A stretch of 64,000 nucleotides of DNA from Tolypocladium sp. Sup5 PDA-1 (GCA_000750105.3 JPHH03000002.1:1240001-1304000); one strand, 5' to 3'. Shown: positions 45,820 to 58,198, counted from the stretch's first letter. Translations and numbers: made by a program. The notes: generated by a model not told the origin, from the sequence alone.

Positions 45820-46611
45820 ATGGCGAGCACCGAAAAGATCTCCCTCTACAACCTCGCCGGTACGTTTTCCCTCGCACCCATCTGAATCCCCGTATGCGCG
45901 GCCAATTGCTAACCAACACGGCACCGGCTGCAGACCTCAAAAACACGTCCGACGATGCCATCCCCAACTACCTCAACTCGCTCAAGTTCCGACAGTCGCA
46001 CTTCCTGACCGACGTGCGCCTGGCGCTCGGCTACGGCGCCTTCGCCCTCGCCGCCGCCTGCTTCCTCTGGGACTACAAGCTCGGCTTCGAGAGCACCAAG
46101 CAGTACACGGCCGTCGCCGTCGGCCTGTACACGATGCTCAACGGCGCGCTGACGTACTGGCTGTCCGACGTGGAGAAGGGCACCGTGTACCAGGGCGCCG
46201 CGCCGTCGGGCGAAAAGGTGCGCTCTGCTTTTCGAGGCAGCAGTGAAAGGAGGACTGACACGCGCGCAGATCACCGTCTCGAGCACCACAAAAAAAAACG
46301 ACCCGACCTACAGACTCTCCATCACCGTCGAGCCCAAGGGCGCTGAGCCGCAGGTCATCGAGGTCGCCAAGCCCTTCGCCGCCTTCTTCGACGAGACGGG
46401 CCGCTTCGTCGCCGGGCCCTTCCAGGAGGCGCTCGCCTCGTCGGTGCCCGCCATCGGGAAAGCCGACCCCAAGCGCGTCAAGCTCGCCTCGCAGGCCATG
46501 TTGGACGCGAACCCGGAGCTGCTGGACGCGGTGCTAGCGGCGAACCGGGAGGGAAGCTCGACGGCTGCGGAGGCGGCGGAGAAGAAGGGCGGGAAGAGAC
46601 GGAAGGCTTAG
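45820..46611 (+). CDS. SPC2: Signal peptidase complex subunit 2
   Basis: Three exons (45820-45859, 45934-46217, 46270-46611), introns 74 and 52 bp, 221 residues. It reads MASTEKISLYNLADLKNTSD, then DDAIPNYLNSL. Two adjacent membrane spans follow (VRLALGYGAFALAAACFLWD and QYTAVAVGLYTMLNGALTYW) as a hairpin, with a cytosolic C-terminal domain (YRLSITVEPKG, PFAAFFDETGRFV). The tail is Lys/Arg-rich (KKGGKRRKA). This is the SPC25/Spc2 layout. It supports signal-peptide cleavage in the ER by binding near the translocon. No other start is as good, since the leader before 45820 lacks an in-frame ATG. Confidence 0.93.
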
Positions 46612-46977
46612 ACCTGGACGGTCACGGACAATGAGCGGGAAACGATGGGGTATCTGGCGCCTTGTGAGGTCTATTGTGTATCAAAGGCATGTTTCCTTGG
46701 TTTCGGCGTTGTATCCACAAATTTATTCGAGATATCTTGTACAACTGTCTCTCCAAGGTCGTGTTGCAGACCTGCCTCGAGGCATATATCGGCATCGTGA
46801 ACATTCTACTTCGTGTATCGGGAGCAACGCCGACGAGGTGCGTATCCAAACGGCGTCTTTTGCCATTCCATCTCATGTGCTCCACACGTTTTGACTACAT
46901 CCATCCCTCTTTGGCTCCGTCACTACCCCGTTCCCGCCGTAAACTCCTCTATATGTCCATCTGTCAAGTCTCTTCAC
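46612..46977. other. Intergenic between convergent SPC2 and MMS19
   Basis: 366 bp of 3' flanks; no gene supported. Confidence 0.5.
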
Positions 46978-49900
46978 TTATTTCACATCCGACCACGCCG
47001 CCCGTGCCAGCCGTGCCGTCCTCCGCACATCGCGAACCCGGTGCCCACACGCCGTGCACAGCTCCCTCTGCACCTGAGGCGCATACGCCAAGAGGTATCT
47101 CGACTCAAACATGCGCGGCAGGCTGCCGACAATCTCAAGCGCCAGCTTGCCACACCCGGCCTCGATCTCCGGATCGTAGATTGAACTGGTGGGATCGCGC
47201 GGCAGCCACTCCGGTCGGGCCTGAGTCGCAGCAGCGCGACTCGAGAACAGGTTGATGCAGACGGTGATGAGGCTGCGGATGCGGTCCTGCGCCTGCTCAG
47301 GGGCCTCGACGAGAATGTTCTTCAGGACCTCTACCGCGGCCTTTGCATCAGGGCCGGTACCCATGTTTTGGGCTACCGAGATGGCTATTCGCACGATCTT
47401 GTCCGAGTCGTCCTCGTAGATGGAGAACCTCATGTGCTTTACCATTTGGAGCACGCCGATGCTGAAGTTAGCCTTGATGAGGGGGTCTTGGACATCCGGC
47501 GAAGCCCCGACGGCGCTACCGATCATGGGCTTGACGAGGTCAATGTAGACCTTTTGCATCCATAACGGCTTCTCCACGGCGCCGCTGCCTCTGGTTAGGT
47601 ATGTCTGAGGTGCGACGATTGTTTCCAGGCCCTGTGCTAGACGGTAACCTGCTATGCGGTCGTTTGGTGCCTCGCGCAGGAGTTGACGCAAGCCTTGGGT
47701 CTGCTTGCCAGTACACCGCCGTAGCAGGCCGCCCGCAAGGGTAAATATGGTCAAGGTTTGCTCCAAACCACTGCGTCGGTCTTCCGGGGTCGACCCTGTG
47801 CTTGCTTGCTTCAAAGAGCTCTGTAGGTGCTGCTCCAGCGTCGCCATCAAGTCGGCCAAACCTTCAAGCTGGTACTTGTTCGCCAGGGCAGCCATTATAG
47901 CCCTCGCCACAGGCAGGACCTTCGAATCACTCGTGCTGGAGATGGATGAAGTCCCATTCAACAATATTTGCTGGGCAACACTAATATCATACTGTCGCCA
48001 CTGTCAGCCTGGGTTTACCAAACGTAGAGAACAACTTACAAGTCGTGTAACGCCCGACGGCCGGAGCGATTTCAGGATGCCAAACGAGAGCACATTCAGT
48101 GGCCCCAAAGCCAGCCAATCCCAAGAGTCCTTGTCTGCAGCAGTCTGTGGACCCTCTGGCGCTGAAGATGGAACAGAGATAAAGTCATCACGGAACAGAC
48201 TCAAGAAATACGTCTCCATTTGTGGAGACGACAGTCCAGCACTGCCCATCTGGAAAACCACGAAATCGACAAGCTTCGACAGCTGGTGTAGATAGCGGTA
48301 CTCGGCACTTTTGTCGGCGCCCGTAAAGTCGTCACTGAGATCAAGCGCCTTCTTCCCGGTCTGAGGATGTGCTTCCACTGGCTTCGTTGCTCTGCGGTAG
48401 AACAACCGACACACATAGAGCGTAACGAGCAGGCCGTCGTTTCGAAGTTCAGCAATAGAGGTGGCATCGGGGGCACGCCGCTGAGCTTCCGGGGCCACCA
48501 GAAGCTGATCCCTATAATCCGCTTCCTCTTTTGTGGTAGCCCCTATTGTCTTCAGCTCGGGGAACTTGGCGACAAGTCCAGAGAACCAGTAATCTTGTGC
48601 TGTTGTCAGGCCCTCCTTTGGCTCCAGTTCCATGCAAGCATCGTTGAAGTACAGCGCTGCTGAATGGATGCCGCCAGCAAAGGCAGACCAGACGGCGGGA
48701 TCCGCTTTCGCATCCATCGCTGCCAAGAGCTCCGTAGCCAACGCACGGCTGAGGCACAGGAAGTTCCTCAAGCCGTTTGTCAGAGACTGGCGCAGGTCCA
48801 AGTATCCAACGTAAGCAAGGGCCGAACACAGGCGCTGAATTGTAGTGACGGATTCCGGACCTGGATTGGAGTAGCTTTTCCGAATAATGGCCAATCCTCG
48901 CTCCACCAAAGGCTTGAACCCCCAGGGGTATGCCTGGACTGACCGCTGGAGTGCCTGGATAGACTCGTTGACGAGCTCGTCGGAGCTCGTACTCCGGGTG
49001 TTTTCGTCCCGGGGTTGAGATGTAATCGAGAACAGCACGTCGCATATCTCTGCGCAGGTTCCTTCAGGCAATAACAAACATGATTGCGTCTGGCTTTCGT
49101 GGGTAGTCGCTGTTGTCACGACCCGCTGGCAGACCAGAGCCCCGGCACCCTGAACTGCCTCTGTGGACTGTTTAACATCGTCGTAGGAAGCGTCCGTTGT
49201 GCTTCCCAGCTCAACAGCTTTCTTGTACACGTCGCTGTACAGAGTCTTGAAAACCGAGTCAACGGCTGCAAAGTCTGCCCTCTCTTGGTCTGTCATCCGC
49301 ACGCCCGTCAGGAGCAATCGCGTTTCCAGGATAATTCGCAGTATCTTGAGCAGATCCTGGCTGTGCATGGGTGACTTTGGATGCCGCAGATTCTCCTTGA
49401 TATGGGTAAGGGCGGGTGCCACCATGAGGACAAAGGCGCTGGGATTCGCGCTCAGAACGCTGATGAGGAGCCGACCAGCCGCTGCGGTATAAGTCGGGTT
49501 CGACAAGTCGTTGACACAGTCCCGCGTGACAGTCAAAGTGTAGTCGCGCAGCTCTTCGTCTTTCAATCTTGAGGTCACTGCTTTCAAGACCTCGAGAGTT
49601 GCCCAAATGGTGTCTTCGATTTCCCCGTTGCGCACCTCGTACTTGAGGCTGCCCCATATTCTGTTAACATACGGCGTGACAGACTGTTCAGGACGAGAAT
49701 AATCTTCAATGCAGGCTCTGATGGTGCGGAGAACGTCGACCTGGCAACAGTGAGTGTGCGAAAGTGGTGTGGAGGTTGTACATTCGTACCTTGACGTTGA
49801 CTGTGACGCCATCTCCTTGGTCCAGCTTGCCTATCAAGAAGGGCAGCGCCAAAGGCGCAAGGCGGTCAGTAGCGCAGAAGCATCTCCGCAGCTGCAGCTT

Positions 49901-50807
49901 CAGCTCGTCTGGCGTGACAATGCTTTGCGATGCGCGCGGCAATGTAATCGGAAAGTAGGCCTTGAACGATCCGTAGACTTCGTCCAGCATCTCCTGAGAC
50001 GGAGAGTACTCCTTCATGAAGAACCTCTGAATATCGAACCACACCATCAGGCAGTCGGGGTCCCTCTCAAGCTGACAGAGATGAAGCAGGTCGTTCATGA
50101 ATCCCGACGCACCGTCGCGATATTGCAGGTCACTGGCGACAGCGGCATCTGTGACGAGGGACCGCAGCAGCTCATAGACGGCGAGACGGGTCTTTGAGAC
50201 CTGGCGCGGAAAGTCGTCTTTCAGAGTGCAGACTTTTTGAATGATGTCGTGTCCGCTCTGCGGCTGAAAGGACTTCATGGCGATGATCTGGGACAGGGCG
50301 GTGGCAGATGCCTTGATGCCAGCCTTGTGGTCGACGTCGAACATGGCCCCGAAGAATGCCACCAAGAGTTTTACTGACGACGGGTTAGACGCAACGCAGC
50401 CAAGCGTGGTTCTTGACTAACCTTGGCTCGGCTTCAGGGCATCTTTGCTCAAGAAATCGAGCGTTTGAGACAGGAACTCCAGCGCTAGAGAAGTCAGCAC
50501 AAGTCCGACACGACTGGGGTGAGCCATTACCCTTTGCCCGTGCTGTCCAGTCTGGACCATCTTGCATCACGTCGTCGTCGTTGCTGCCGGGCATCCATGG
50601 CTGGACGGCCTCGACCCAGCGAGCCACGGGGTTCGTGTTGGCCGCAGCAGTCTGGATCTCTGGGTGAATGTCAGTCATCCCACGCACACGATGCTGGTCA
50701 AGCGTTCCCTGTGACAGACCTGAAGCGGCTTTCCGGGCAATGCTCGTGAGCTTGGCCTGGTCGTCCTCGAGGACAAAGTCGAGGGCCAGCTGGCGGAAGT
50801 CGGCCAT
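46978..50807 (-). CDS. MMS19: MMS19/Met18, cytosolic Fe-S targeting factor
   Basis: Six exons: 50807-50720, 50659-50531, 50484-50422, 50373-49790, 49740-48040, and a last exon from 47991 (or 48000) to 46978; about 1192 residues. It starts MADFRQLALDFVLEDDQAKL. The N-terminal MMS19 domain shows LVAFFGAMFDVDHKAGIKAS, then RFFMKEYSPSQEMLDEVYGSFKAY and the block PFLIGKLDQGDGVTVNVKVD before VLRTIRACIED. The rest is HEAT-like helices, ending DVRRTARLARAAWSDVK. The fifth intron is short (38 or 47 bp depending on which of two in-frame AGs is used; I favour 47). MMS19 brings the CIA machinery to nuclear Fe-S proteins in DNA replication and repair. Confidence 0.93.
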
Positions 50808-51364
50808 GGCGCCACCAAGCACCGGACTGCCTCTGATGACAAGTAGGATGTGACCTCTTGACAACAAGCTTCACCCCCTGAGCTGGCACGAAAAGTCGAT
50901 ATTTCGACGGTCGACGTGAGTGTAGGGTATGCTGCGATGGCGGGGCAAATCCCAGGCTCGACACTCGCAAAAGGCAGAGCGTCAGTACGAAGACGGCTCC
51001 GTGCTGGTATCTGAAGCTCGCTGATGGACGTCCAGGTCTCGAGTGCTCCCCATAACACGAGTACTTTGTCCAATGGCGTCGTAGGTAGTTGCAGATGGGC
51101 GTGAAAGACGGTCACACAGCGTGCATCTGATGATCTGACTGACCGAGGTCGGCTTGGTGGGGGAGCGGGATGGATGGAAATTGAAGACCTCCCCAAGCCC
51201 CACCTTTCGTTCCGTGCGACGTGGACCATGACGGAATGAAAGCGTCCGGGAACTTTTACTTTGTACCGGAGCTTCACCACCCCAGCTTCAGCATCTTCAA
51301 CATCATCACCAGCCCGCCATTCCTCCGCGCAGCGACATTGGGCATCGCGCACACCTCTCCCGCC
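50808..51364. promoter_or_regulatory. Divergent promoter region of MMS19 and ATP11
   Basis: 557 bp between start codons. The ATP11 frame is open upstream to 51221, but the sequence there does not look like protein. Confidence 0.5.
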
Positions 51365-52363
51365 ATGGCCTCGCTCCGAATACCCGCCCTGCGCCACCTG
51401 GCGACCTGCCCGCTGCGCACCGCCCGCACCGCCCACCAGCGCCGCTGGGCCCAGGTCCACGACGTGCGCTTCCTCGCGACTACGCAGCCGCCCCAGGACG
51501 TCCTCGACAAGTACCGCGCTAAGCTCGAGAGCAAGGCCAAGCAGGAAGGGCACGACGGCATCGACGGCCTGAAGAGTGCGTACGCGGACAAGATCGAGGC
51601 GCAGCGCAGGAAAGACGGCGTCGAGTTTCCTGCCACGAACATCCCGCAGGCGCCGGACACGCCTGTATCACAACCGAACCGCGGCCCGCTGCCGTTACAA
51701 CCGATGCAGACGCCTCCTCCAAAGACTCCCACTTCGAAAGTACCCCGGACGAGCGCTGATAAGCCCGCCGTCAAGGCGCTCGACGACATCCTCGACCTCG
51801 ACAAGGTGCGTGAGCTGCCCGAGCAGGAATTGACGGCCATCTGGCGCCTGCGACACGCCAACTCGCCGCAAAACATCTGCGCCGTCATCCCCGCCGGCAC
51901 ATACCAGGCCATGGAGGACGTGGCCCGTCGCTCCCCGCAGTTCGTCCTCCCCGTGCCGCACGAGAGCCAGGGTGCCGAGATGCACTTCCTGCAGTGGACC
52001 TTTGACGCGGCCTCGCGCACCAGCACCGTGCTGTTTACGCAACTCGCCGAGTATAAAACCAGGGGCGAGTTCGCGCAGCCGCACACGACCGTCACGCACC
52101 ACCTCGACCTGGCCGGCGACAAGGGCCTGGTGCTGATGCAGGGCCAGGTCATGGACGACAGGGGCGTGCGGCCCGAGCACGCCAAGTGGCTCGTCATGTG
52201 CCTGCAAAGGTTCTACGGCGGGTGGGACGTCGCCGACGGGGAGCTGACGGGGGAGAGGAGGGAGAGGGCAGCGGAGAGGAGGAAGCTGCTGGAGTGGTTC
52301 GCGAACGGGGACTCGAGGTTCAGCGTTGAGAAGCTGCTAGAAGAGGCGGAGCGGATGGGCTAG
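51365..52363 (+). CDS. ATP11: F1-ATPase assembly factor ATP11
   Basis: An intronless 332-residue frame. The start MASLRIPALRHLATCPLRTA opens an Arg-rich, acid-free presequence typical for mitochondria. A helical part (DKYRAKLESKAKQEGHDGID) and a Pro-rich linker follow. The conserved ATP11 domain then begins with LDDILDLDKVRELPEQELTAIW and continues with AVIPAGTYQAM, SPQFVLPVPHESQGAEMHFL, LAEYKTRGEFAQPHTTVTHH and LVLMQGQV. ATP11 is a matrix chaperone that binds the F1 beta subunit during ATP synthase assembly. Confidence 0.95.
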   Translation: MASLRIPALRHLATCPLRTARTAHQRRWAQVHDVRFLATTQPPQDVLDKYRAKLESKAKQEGHDGIDGLKSAYADKIEAQRRKDGVEFPATNIPQAPDTPVSQPNRGPLPLQPMQTPPPKTPTSKVPRTSADKPAVKALDDILDLDKVRELPEQELTAIWRLRHANSPQNICAVIPAGTYQAMEDVARRSPQFVLPVPHESQGAEMHFLQWTFDAASRTSTVLFTQLAEYKTRGEFAQPHTTVTHHLDLAGDKGLVLMQGQVMDDRGVRPEHAKWLVMCLQRFYGGWDVADGELTGERRERAAERRKLLEWFANGDSRFSVEKLLEEAERMG

Positions 52364-52492
52364 ACTGCCGCAAGGTTCAACGGATTCGGACACAATAGAG
52401 GCCCCGGAGACATACGAGGTTGGCAACATCTGCCACCATTACTGTACGATATACTGTCCAACATGCAATATATACACCCATACACCGCCGCC

Positions 52493-54413
52493 TCACAACT
52501 TCGCCTTTGGGCCCGCGTCCTCCTTCTTGGCCTGCTCGCGCAGCAACCGCCGCAGGATCTTGCCGGCCTGCGACTTGGGGATCTCCTTGACGAAGCGCAC
52601 GCCGCCGCGCAGCCGCTTGGGCGGGCCGACGCGCTCGCCCAGCCAGGCGACGATGTCCTTGGCCAGCTCGTCGCTCTGCTCGACGTCGTCGCGGAGGACG
52701 ACATACGCGCGCGGGATCTCGGTGTGCTGCTCCTCGTCCCAGACGCCGACGACGCACACGTCGGCGATGTCCTCGCGGCCGATGAGCTTGGCCTCGAGCT
52801 CGGCGGGCGGGACCTGGAAGCCCTCTGGGGGGGTGTAAGCAGGATATCTGGCGTGAGAGGTAGGAGGACTGCCACGTACTGTACTTGATGAGCTCCTTCA
52901 TGCGGTCGGTGATGTAAAAGTTGCCTTTGGGACAGACGTAAAAGACGTCGCCGGTTCGGTACCAGCCGTCTGCGGTAAACGTCTCCTTGTTGAGCTCGGG
53001 CTGTTTCCAGTAGCCCTGGAAGATGTTGGGGCCCTTCAACAGCAGCTCGCCAGACTATACGCAGCATCAGCAGTCCATCTTCAACACGACTCGGGAGAGC
53101 ACACGCACGTCTCCCTGCTTCACCTCCTTGCCCTCCTCATCCACAATCTTGGCTTCCATATTCGGCAAAAGCCGGCCGACGGACCCCTGGAAGCGCCACC
53201 ACTCGTCCTGCAGCTGCGTGTGCACGCTGGGGCTCGTCTCGGACAGCCCGTACCCCTGCTTGACGCCGATCTTGAGGCGCTCCCAAACGGCGACGACGAG
53301 ATCGCGGCTCAGCGGCGCGGCGGCCGAGTTGATCCAGCGCACCGAGGACAGGTCGTACTTGGCGACGACGGGGTGCTTGCCGAGTGCGAGGACGATGGGC
53401 GGCGGCACGTAGAGGAAGGTGATGTGGTGGTCCTGGATCAGCTGGCAGGCCTTTTGCAGGTCGAACTTGGGCATGATGACGCAGGTCGCGCCGCTGCAGA
53501 GGGTGGTGTTGAGGACGACGCCGAGGCCCTGACGTCCTTGTCAGTTGCCGTTGTCTACGGTAGGGAGTAGGCATGCTTGGAGAGGTGCTGCGGCTTACAT
53601 AGATGTGGAAGAAAGGCAGGACGCCAATCTGCGAGTCGAGGTCCCAGTTGAGCGTCTTGATGTCGAACCGCCGCGACTGGTGCGAGTTGGCGACCATGTT
53701 GTAGTGCGAGAGCATGACGCCCTTGGGGAGGCCGGTGGTGCCCTGATGCTGGTGTTAGCATCGCGAGTTCATGGCGGCAGACTTGATGACCTACAGAGCT
53801 GTAGACGAGGTAGGCCAGGTCTTTTTTCGGGTCAATGGCCGTCTTGCCCGGCTGGATCCACGCGCCCCTGGCATGGATATCCGTCCAGTGCTTGTGCTCG
53901 CCGGTCTCGTCCCGCGCATCGCCCATGAGGATGATGCGGTCCAGCGGCAGGCCGACCTTTTGAGCCGCCGCGCGCGTGGCCTGCAGGAACTGCTTCTGGG
54001 TGACGACGGCCTTGGCGTGCGAGTCGTCGAGCTGGCGCGCGAGCTCGTCGACCGTGTACGTCGGGTTGGCCGGGCTGGCGACGCCGCCGGCCCAGTGCAG
54101 GCCGAGGTTGACGATGGGGGTGTCGATGCTGTTGGGGGAGAAGAAGGCGAGGACGTCGCCCTTGGCCCACTTGAGCGCGTGCTTGAGGCCCTTGCCGAAG
54201 GCGATGGAGTGGTCCCTGATCTGCGCGAACGTGTAGGAGCGCTTGGTGTCGCAGTCGACGAGGAGGGCTGCCGGTGTTAGCTGGGACGCTGTCAGAGCGA
54301 GGGATGGGCGGCGTACTGTGGTCGTCGGGGTAGTCTTTGGGCTGGTCCATGTACATGGTCCAGAGGTCCGTCAACGGGACGTCGACGTCCGTCCAGGCCG
54401 ACGTGACGGGCAT
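52493..54413 (-). CDS. Acyl-CoA synthetase / 4-coumarate-CoA-ligase-like, peroxisomal
   Basis: Six exons: 54413-54317, 54267-53795, 53742-53599, 53528-53109, 53054-52880, 52824-52493; 546 residues. ANL-superfamily motifs are complete: the P-loop YSSGTTGLPKGVMLSHYN (created by joining exons 2 and 3), GVLPFFHIYG, QGYGLSETSP, DGWYRTGDVFYVCPKGNFYI, DRMKELIKYKGFQV and the catalytic Lys segment PKSQAGKILRR. The last three residues, AKL, are a peroxisomal targeting signal of the SKL type. It activates a carboxylic acid with ATP and joins it to CoA. The acid (fatty or aromatic) cannot be read from the sequence. The N-terminus WTDVDVPLTDLW fits the fungal 4CL-like group. Confidence 0.93.
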
Positions 54414-55950
54414 CTTGGCGATGTGTGCTGGGGTCTATTAGGGAGAAGATGGGTGAAGCGACGGTCGGCACGGAGCTCTGAAGCCCACGATGCAGCTTCT
54501 ACAGTAACAGGACGCAGCTTCTATCGCGAGGAGTAGAAAAAAGGAGCGCGAAACGACAACGACCAAGAAGACGAAACACGCCAAAGAAACCAACGGCGCA
54601 AAAAGACGACGGGCAAGCGGGCCTTTAAGAAGAACCCCGATCGTCGGTCCATGACGGCAAGCCAACCTCGGGCGGGCCTCCGATCCGGCCCAATGTCCAC
54701 CCCCCGCCATACCTTGATCCAGCATCAATGGGCGGGCTTGAAATTACCCACGTACGATTACGAGTACCGGTACGTGTCCCGCTGGGGAAACCGTTGGGGC
54801 GTGTGTGTGTGAGTTCCCCCGATGCTGCCGGGCCACGGGCCAGCGTCGCGGAACTGGAGCTGGTGGCCCCCGGTACGCCCCATCCTGGACCTCGGCGCAC
54901 GAGGCGAGCTTCTCCACGAGCCGTGGGGCCAGCGCCGCCACGGCACATGGAGGCGCCGATGCGGGGGGGAAGGGAATGGCTCAGGGCGAGGGCAGGCTAA
55001 CGGGGACTGGTCGGCAACCATGCGTTGTTGGAGGTCGGCTGCTGGTTTGGTGTTAGTGGCATCGCCGCTCTTGTGCAGCCGACAGAAGGGTGCCGGCCTT
55101 GAGGTTCGCAGGATCATGCAGGAACGAGGAATGCCTTTCTGTTTAGCAGAATGCTCAATAAAAGGCAGTTGTGTTGAAGAGAACCAATAGCTGTCTGCAT
55201 TATCCATCGCGCATAGAACTCGGTCTTGGTTGATGGCCTCGTAATGTCTCACCCGAGACTATCGATGACGATTCGGACATTTAAGTAAGTTGGGCAGAGG
55301 TTCAACAGAGGGTGGAGAAGTACGGATATACGAATGCTGGCTGCTTTATAGAAATAAACCAATCATCTGCGATGCCGTGTTCTATCCATTGGCCTTGTTG
55401 CTTTTATTATTTCCATCGATTCGATAAGAGAAGAGCAGTGGAATATTACTCCGTATTTCGCGGCGAGAGCGGGAGCAGTCCATGTGCAAACGGGAATCAA
55501 CGGATCCTCCGCGGATTCAAGAGCGGAGCCATTTTCGTCAAGTACGGATACCTGACAGGAACCCTCCACCTGCATTACCCATGTCCCCCCACAACTTTTT
55601 TACGTTGCATGGTTTTCCCGGTGGTCTGGGTTACACAACGTCCAAAGCCTGCTGCATCAGTCACCACCTTGCCACCACCGCGGAATCTGCCCGCGTTACC
55701 CCAGTCTGGGGTGTCGCCCACTTCATGTTAGTAGCATGCCGCTCTTATTCTGCCCTCTGGTCAGCTCTAGGATCTTAAAGCTTGAAGGATTAGCTTAGCA
55801 GTTTGCTTAATATATACAGCTACCCTAACTATGTATAGACGGGATGGACCGTCCAACAGACAGGTCGAACCATGTAGACAAGTCCCCCTTATATACAGCC
55901 CAATGCCATGCCTTCATAGCATAGCCATCCAACCTTGCTTCCAGCTTCCA
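54414..55950. other. Intergenic
   Basis: 1.5 kb. Nothing supported; open frames of up to 164 codons here have no protein-like features. Confidence 0.5.
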
Positions 55951-56829
55951 CTAATACCGAACAAACTTGAAGCCAGACTCGCTCGACGAGTTGCCGCCGC
56001 CACTCTTGGGCTTATACTGCACCTTGCTCGGGCACTTGCCCTTGGCCCCGTCCGGCTGCGCCGCCACGAACTTGCCCTGCTGCAGCGAGCCCTGGACGTT
56101 GAAGTGATACCACACCTCGTTGAGCGCCTTGCCCTTGCAGCTGAGCGTCACCTGCGCGCCGTGCCGTTTCTGCAGCGCGGCCTGCACGTCGGCGAGGGCG
56201 TACGTCTTGCTGCTCGACGGCTTGATGCCCGCGTCGGCGAGCCACGCGTACGTTGGCAGCGTCTTGAAGAGCGCGACGGTGCGCGCGAAAAAGGCCGTCG
56301 CCTCCTCCGTCGGCTTGTAGCCGCTGTAGCAGCTGGGATCGAGCGTGCTGATGCAGGTGCCGTGCTTGCCCCATTCATGCTCCCAGAAGGACTCGTCGTC
56401 GCCCTTGTAGTCCTTCCAGTACGTCTGCATGTACGCGAGCGTGTCGCCGCCGCCCGTCGCGGACAGGATGTCGGTGATGTTGGTGTAGGCGCGGCTGGTG
56501 TCGCACTGCGCCGGGTACGTGCCGTCGCAGTTGTCCGGCCAGAGGCCGTGGATGGTCCAGGAGTCTATATAGTCGATGGTTAACAAGGGGTTACCAACAA
56601 GGGGTCATCAACAAGGGGGCGAGGTATTACCAGTCGGCCCAGTTACGGGGTTCGTGTCCCAGAACTGCGTCTGCAGCAGCTGGCCCGCGGGGATGAAGCA
56701 GCAGGTGTCTGCCACGGCGGTCGTGTTGTGGCATGACAACGGGGTGTTGCTGGGACAGCTCTTGGGGCCTGCCAGGGCGACGCCGGACAGGGCCACGAGA
56801 GGCACCAGGGAGCGGAGGACGGAGGCCAT
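55951..56829 (-). CDS. Secreted ribonuclease T2
   Basis: Two exons, 56829-56631 and 56564-55951 (66-bp intron), encode 270 residues. A signal peptide opens it: MASVLRSLVPLVALSGVALA. Cysteine-rich mature sequence follows (CPSNTPLSCHNTT, ADTCCFIPAGQLLQTQFWDT). Both catalytic segments are intact: CAS I, DSWTIHGLWPDNCDG, formed at the exon junction, and CAS II, FWEHEWGKHGTCI, each with its His. The C-terminus is Ser/Gly/Lys-rich. RNase T2 enzymes cut single-stranded RNA through 2',3'-cyclic phosphates, outside the cell or in vacuoles. The intron contains three copies of caacaagggg-like sequence. Confidence 0.95.
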
Positions 56830-58198
56830 GCTGAACGGTTGACTGTAGCTGCAGTCTTGCCGAGTACTTCTCCCCGACTTGGCCGGCCAGAGCCTCTCTA
56901 TTTAGCGTTCTCGCAAACCACCAGCTGAAAGATCAGCGTACAACACTAGAGAGTCGGCGGTTTCGCAACTCCTCCAAGGAATCGTCTTCGCCGCCGCCAT
57001 TGGCCGGGGCACTCGACGAATACGGTAGGTGCCAGCTCACGACACATACACATCTGCTCGGTGCCTCCAGCTGGCTTGTGCTTCGCTGCGCCGGACGGCA
57101 CCTCTCGGGCGGACTCTGCCGTGCGGCTGTCCCTGACGGATAACGGACGACAAAGGGCCCCTGGCTTCCTGGAGTGTGTCCTGAAATTAGCGGCGGGCGT
57201 CCAATCCGCGTTGAGAAGGCGGCGGGAGGCATCTGGAGCGATCTTCAGATCGGCAGCCGCCGCTCCACTGCATCGGGCGTGATCCTAGGTCCTGGGTGCT
57301 TACTTGCTTACTCGTACTCCGTGCGCCTGTTGAGCTTGCACGAGCATGACCGGCCCTCGGCAGGTCTGCTGGCTTGGTTGGCTGTCGTGGCTCGGGAGTG
57401 TCACGGAGGGACGCTATCGTGACCGAGAGACGGGGCGGAAGAACAAGACGCTCAAGGTGCTCTTGTCTATCTGCCACGGTTCGTATCACTTGGAACTAGT
57501 CCGTAGGAGCACGATGGTTGCCGGACCATATACTGTAAGCAATATAGCCTGCATGTCCTTTTGCAGCACCGATGTCATTTGACAGGTCTGATGGGTGCAA
57601 GCAGTGAGCACCATCCCAGTTCAGCACTGCAAACAATATCTCAGGTGCTGCCGAGTGCTGACACAGCGACGGCAGTGCGGCACACACCTCCTCCCATTGC
57701 CCCGTCAAGCCCGTGTCCGAACAGGCCGCCACGGCCAGGCCCCCACGGATCTTACGAACGGTTTAGTCTTTTCAACATCTTGACGAATCGAAGATGCGGA
57801 CTGCCAGATTGATAAACGCGACGCTTTGCCACCGGCTGTCGGTCGCCTGCTGGAGATGCCCGCGCAAACGGGAGATCCAGAGGGGTGGGGTCGGTAGACT
57901 CGGCGCCGGCAGCCCCGGACTTACAATGCGCTCCGGGGGCGACACTTGTACGAAGTAATATGCTCCAGCTTCATTATAAATCACGGTGCATTCCGGACGC
58001 CGAGGTGTGAATTGTTTCAGAAATCTTCAGAAGCCTACGCTGAGCTGCTCTGTTCTGTGACGCTTTGCTGCTGCGGTCATCTATAAAGAGGCACGGAATC
58101 TCTATACCCTGATGCCGTTTCTCCCTGGCGGTACACTTCGTTGCTTCTACAAAGAATAAGGCTCGGTCATATCAACCATCGCTACCGTTTCAGTGACA
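56830..58198. other. Divergent intergenic region of RNase T2 and SDR genes
   Basis: 1.37 kb. Open frames present are short and not protein-like. No gene supported. Confidence 0.5.

Noticed and set aside
51274..52197. 307-codon minus strand frame
   Set aside because: Antisense to ATP11, which is clearly recognised on the + strand.
55831..56583. 250-codon + strand frame rich in Arg, Ala and Val
   Set aside because: Antisense shadow of RNase T2; the composition reflects GC-rich codons read backwards.
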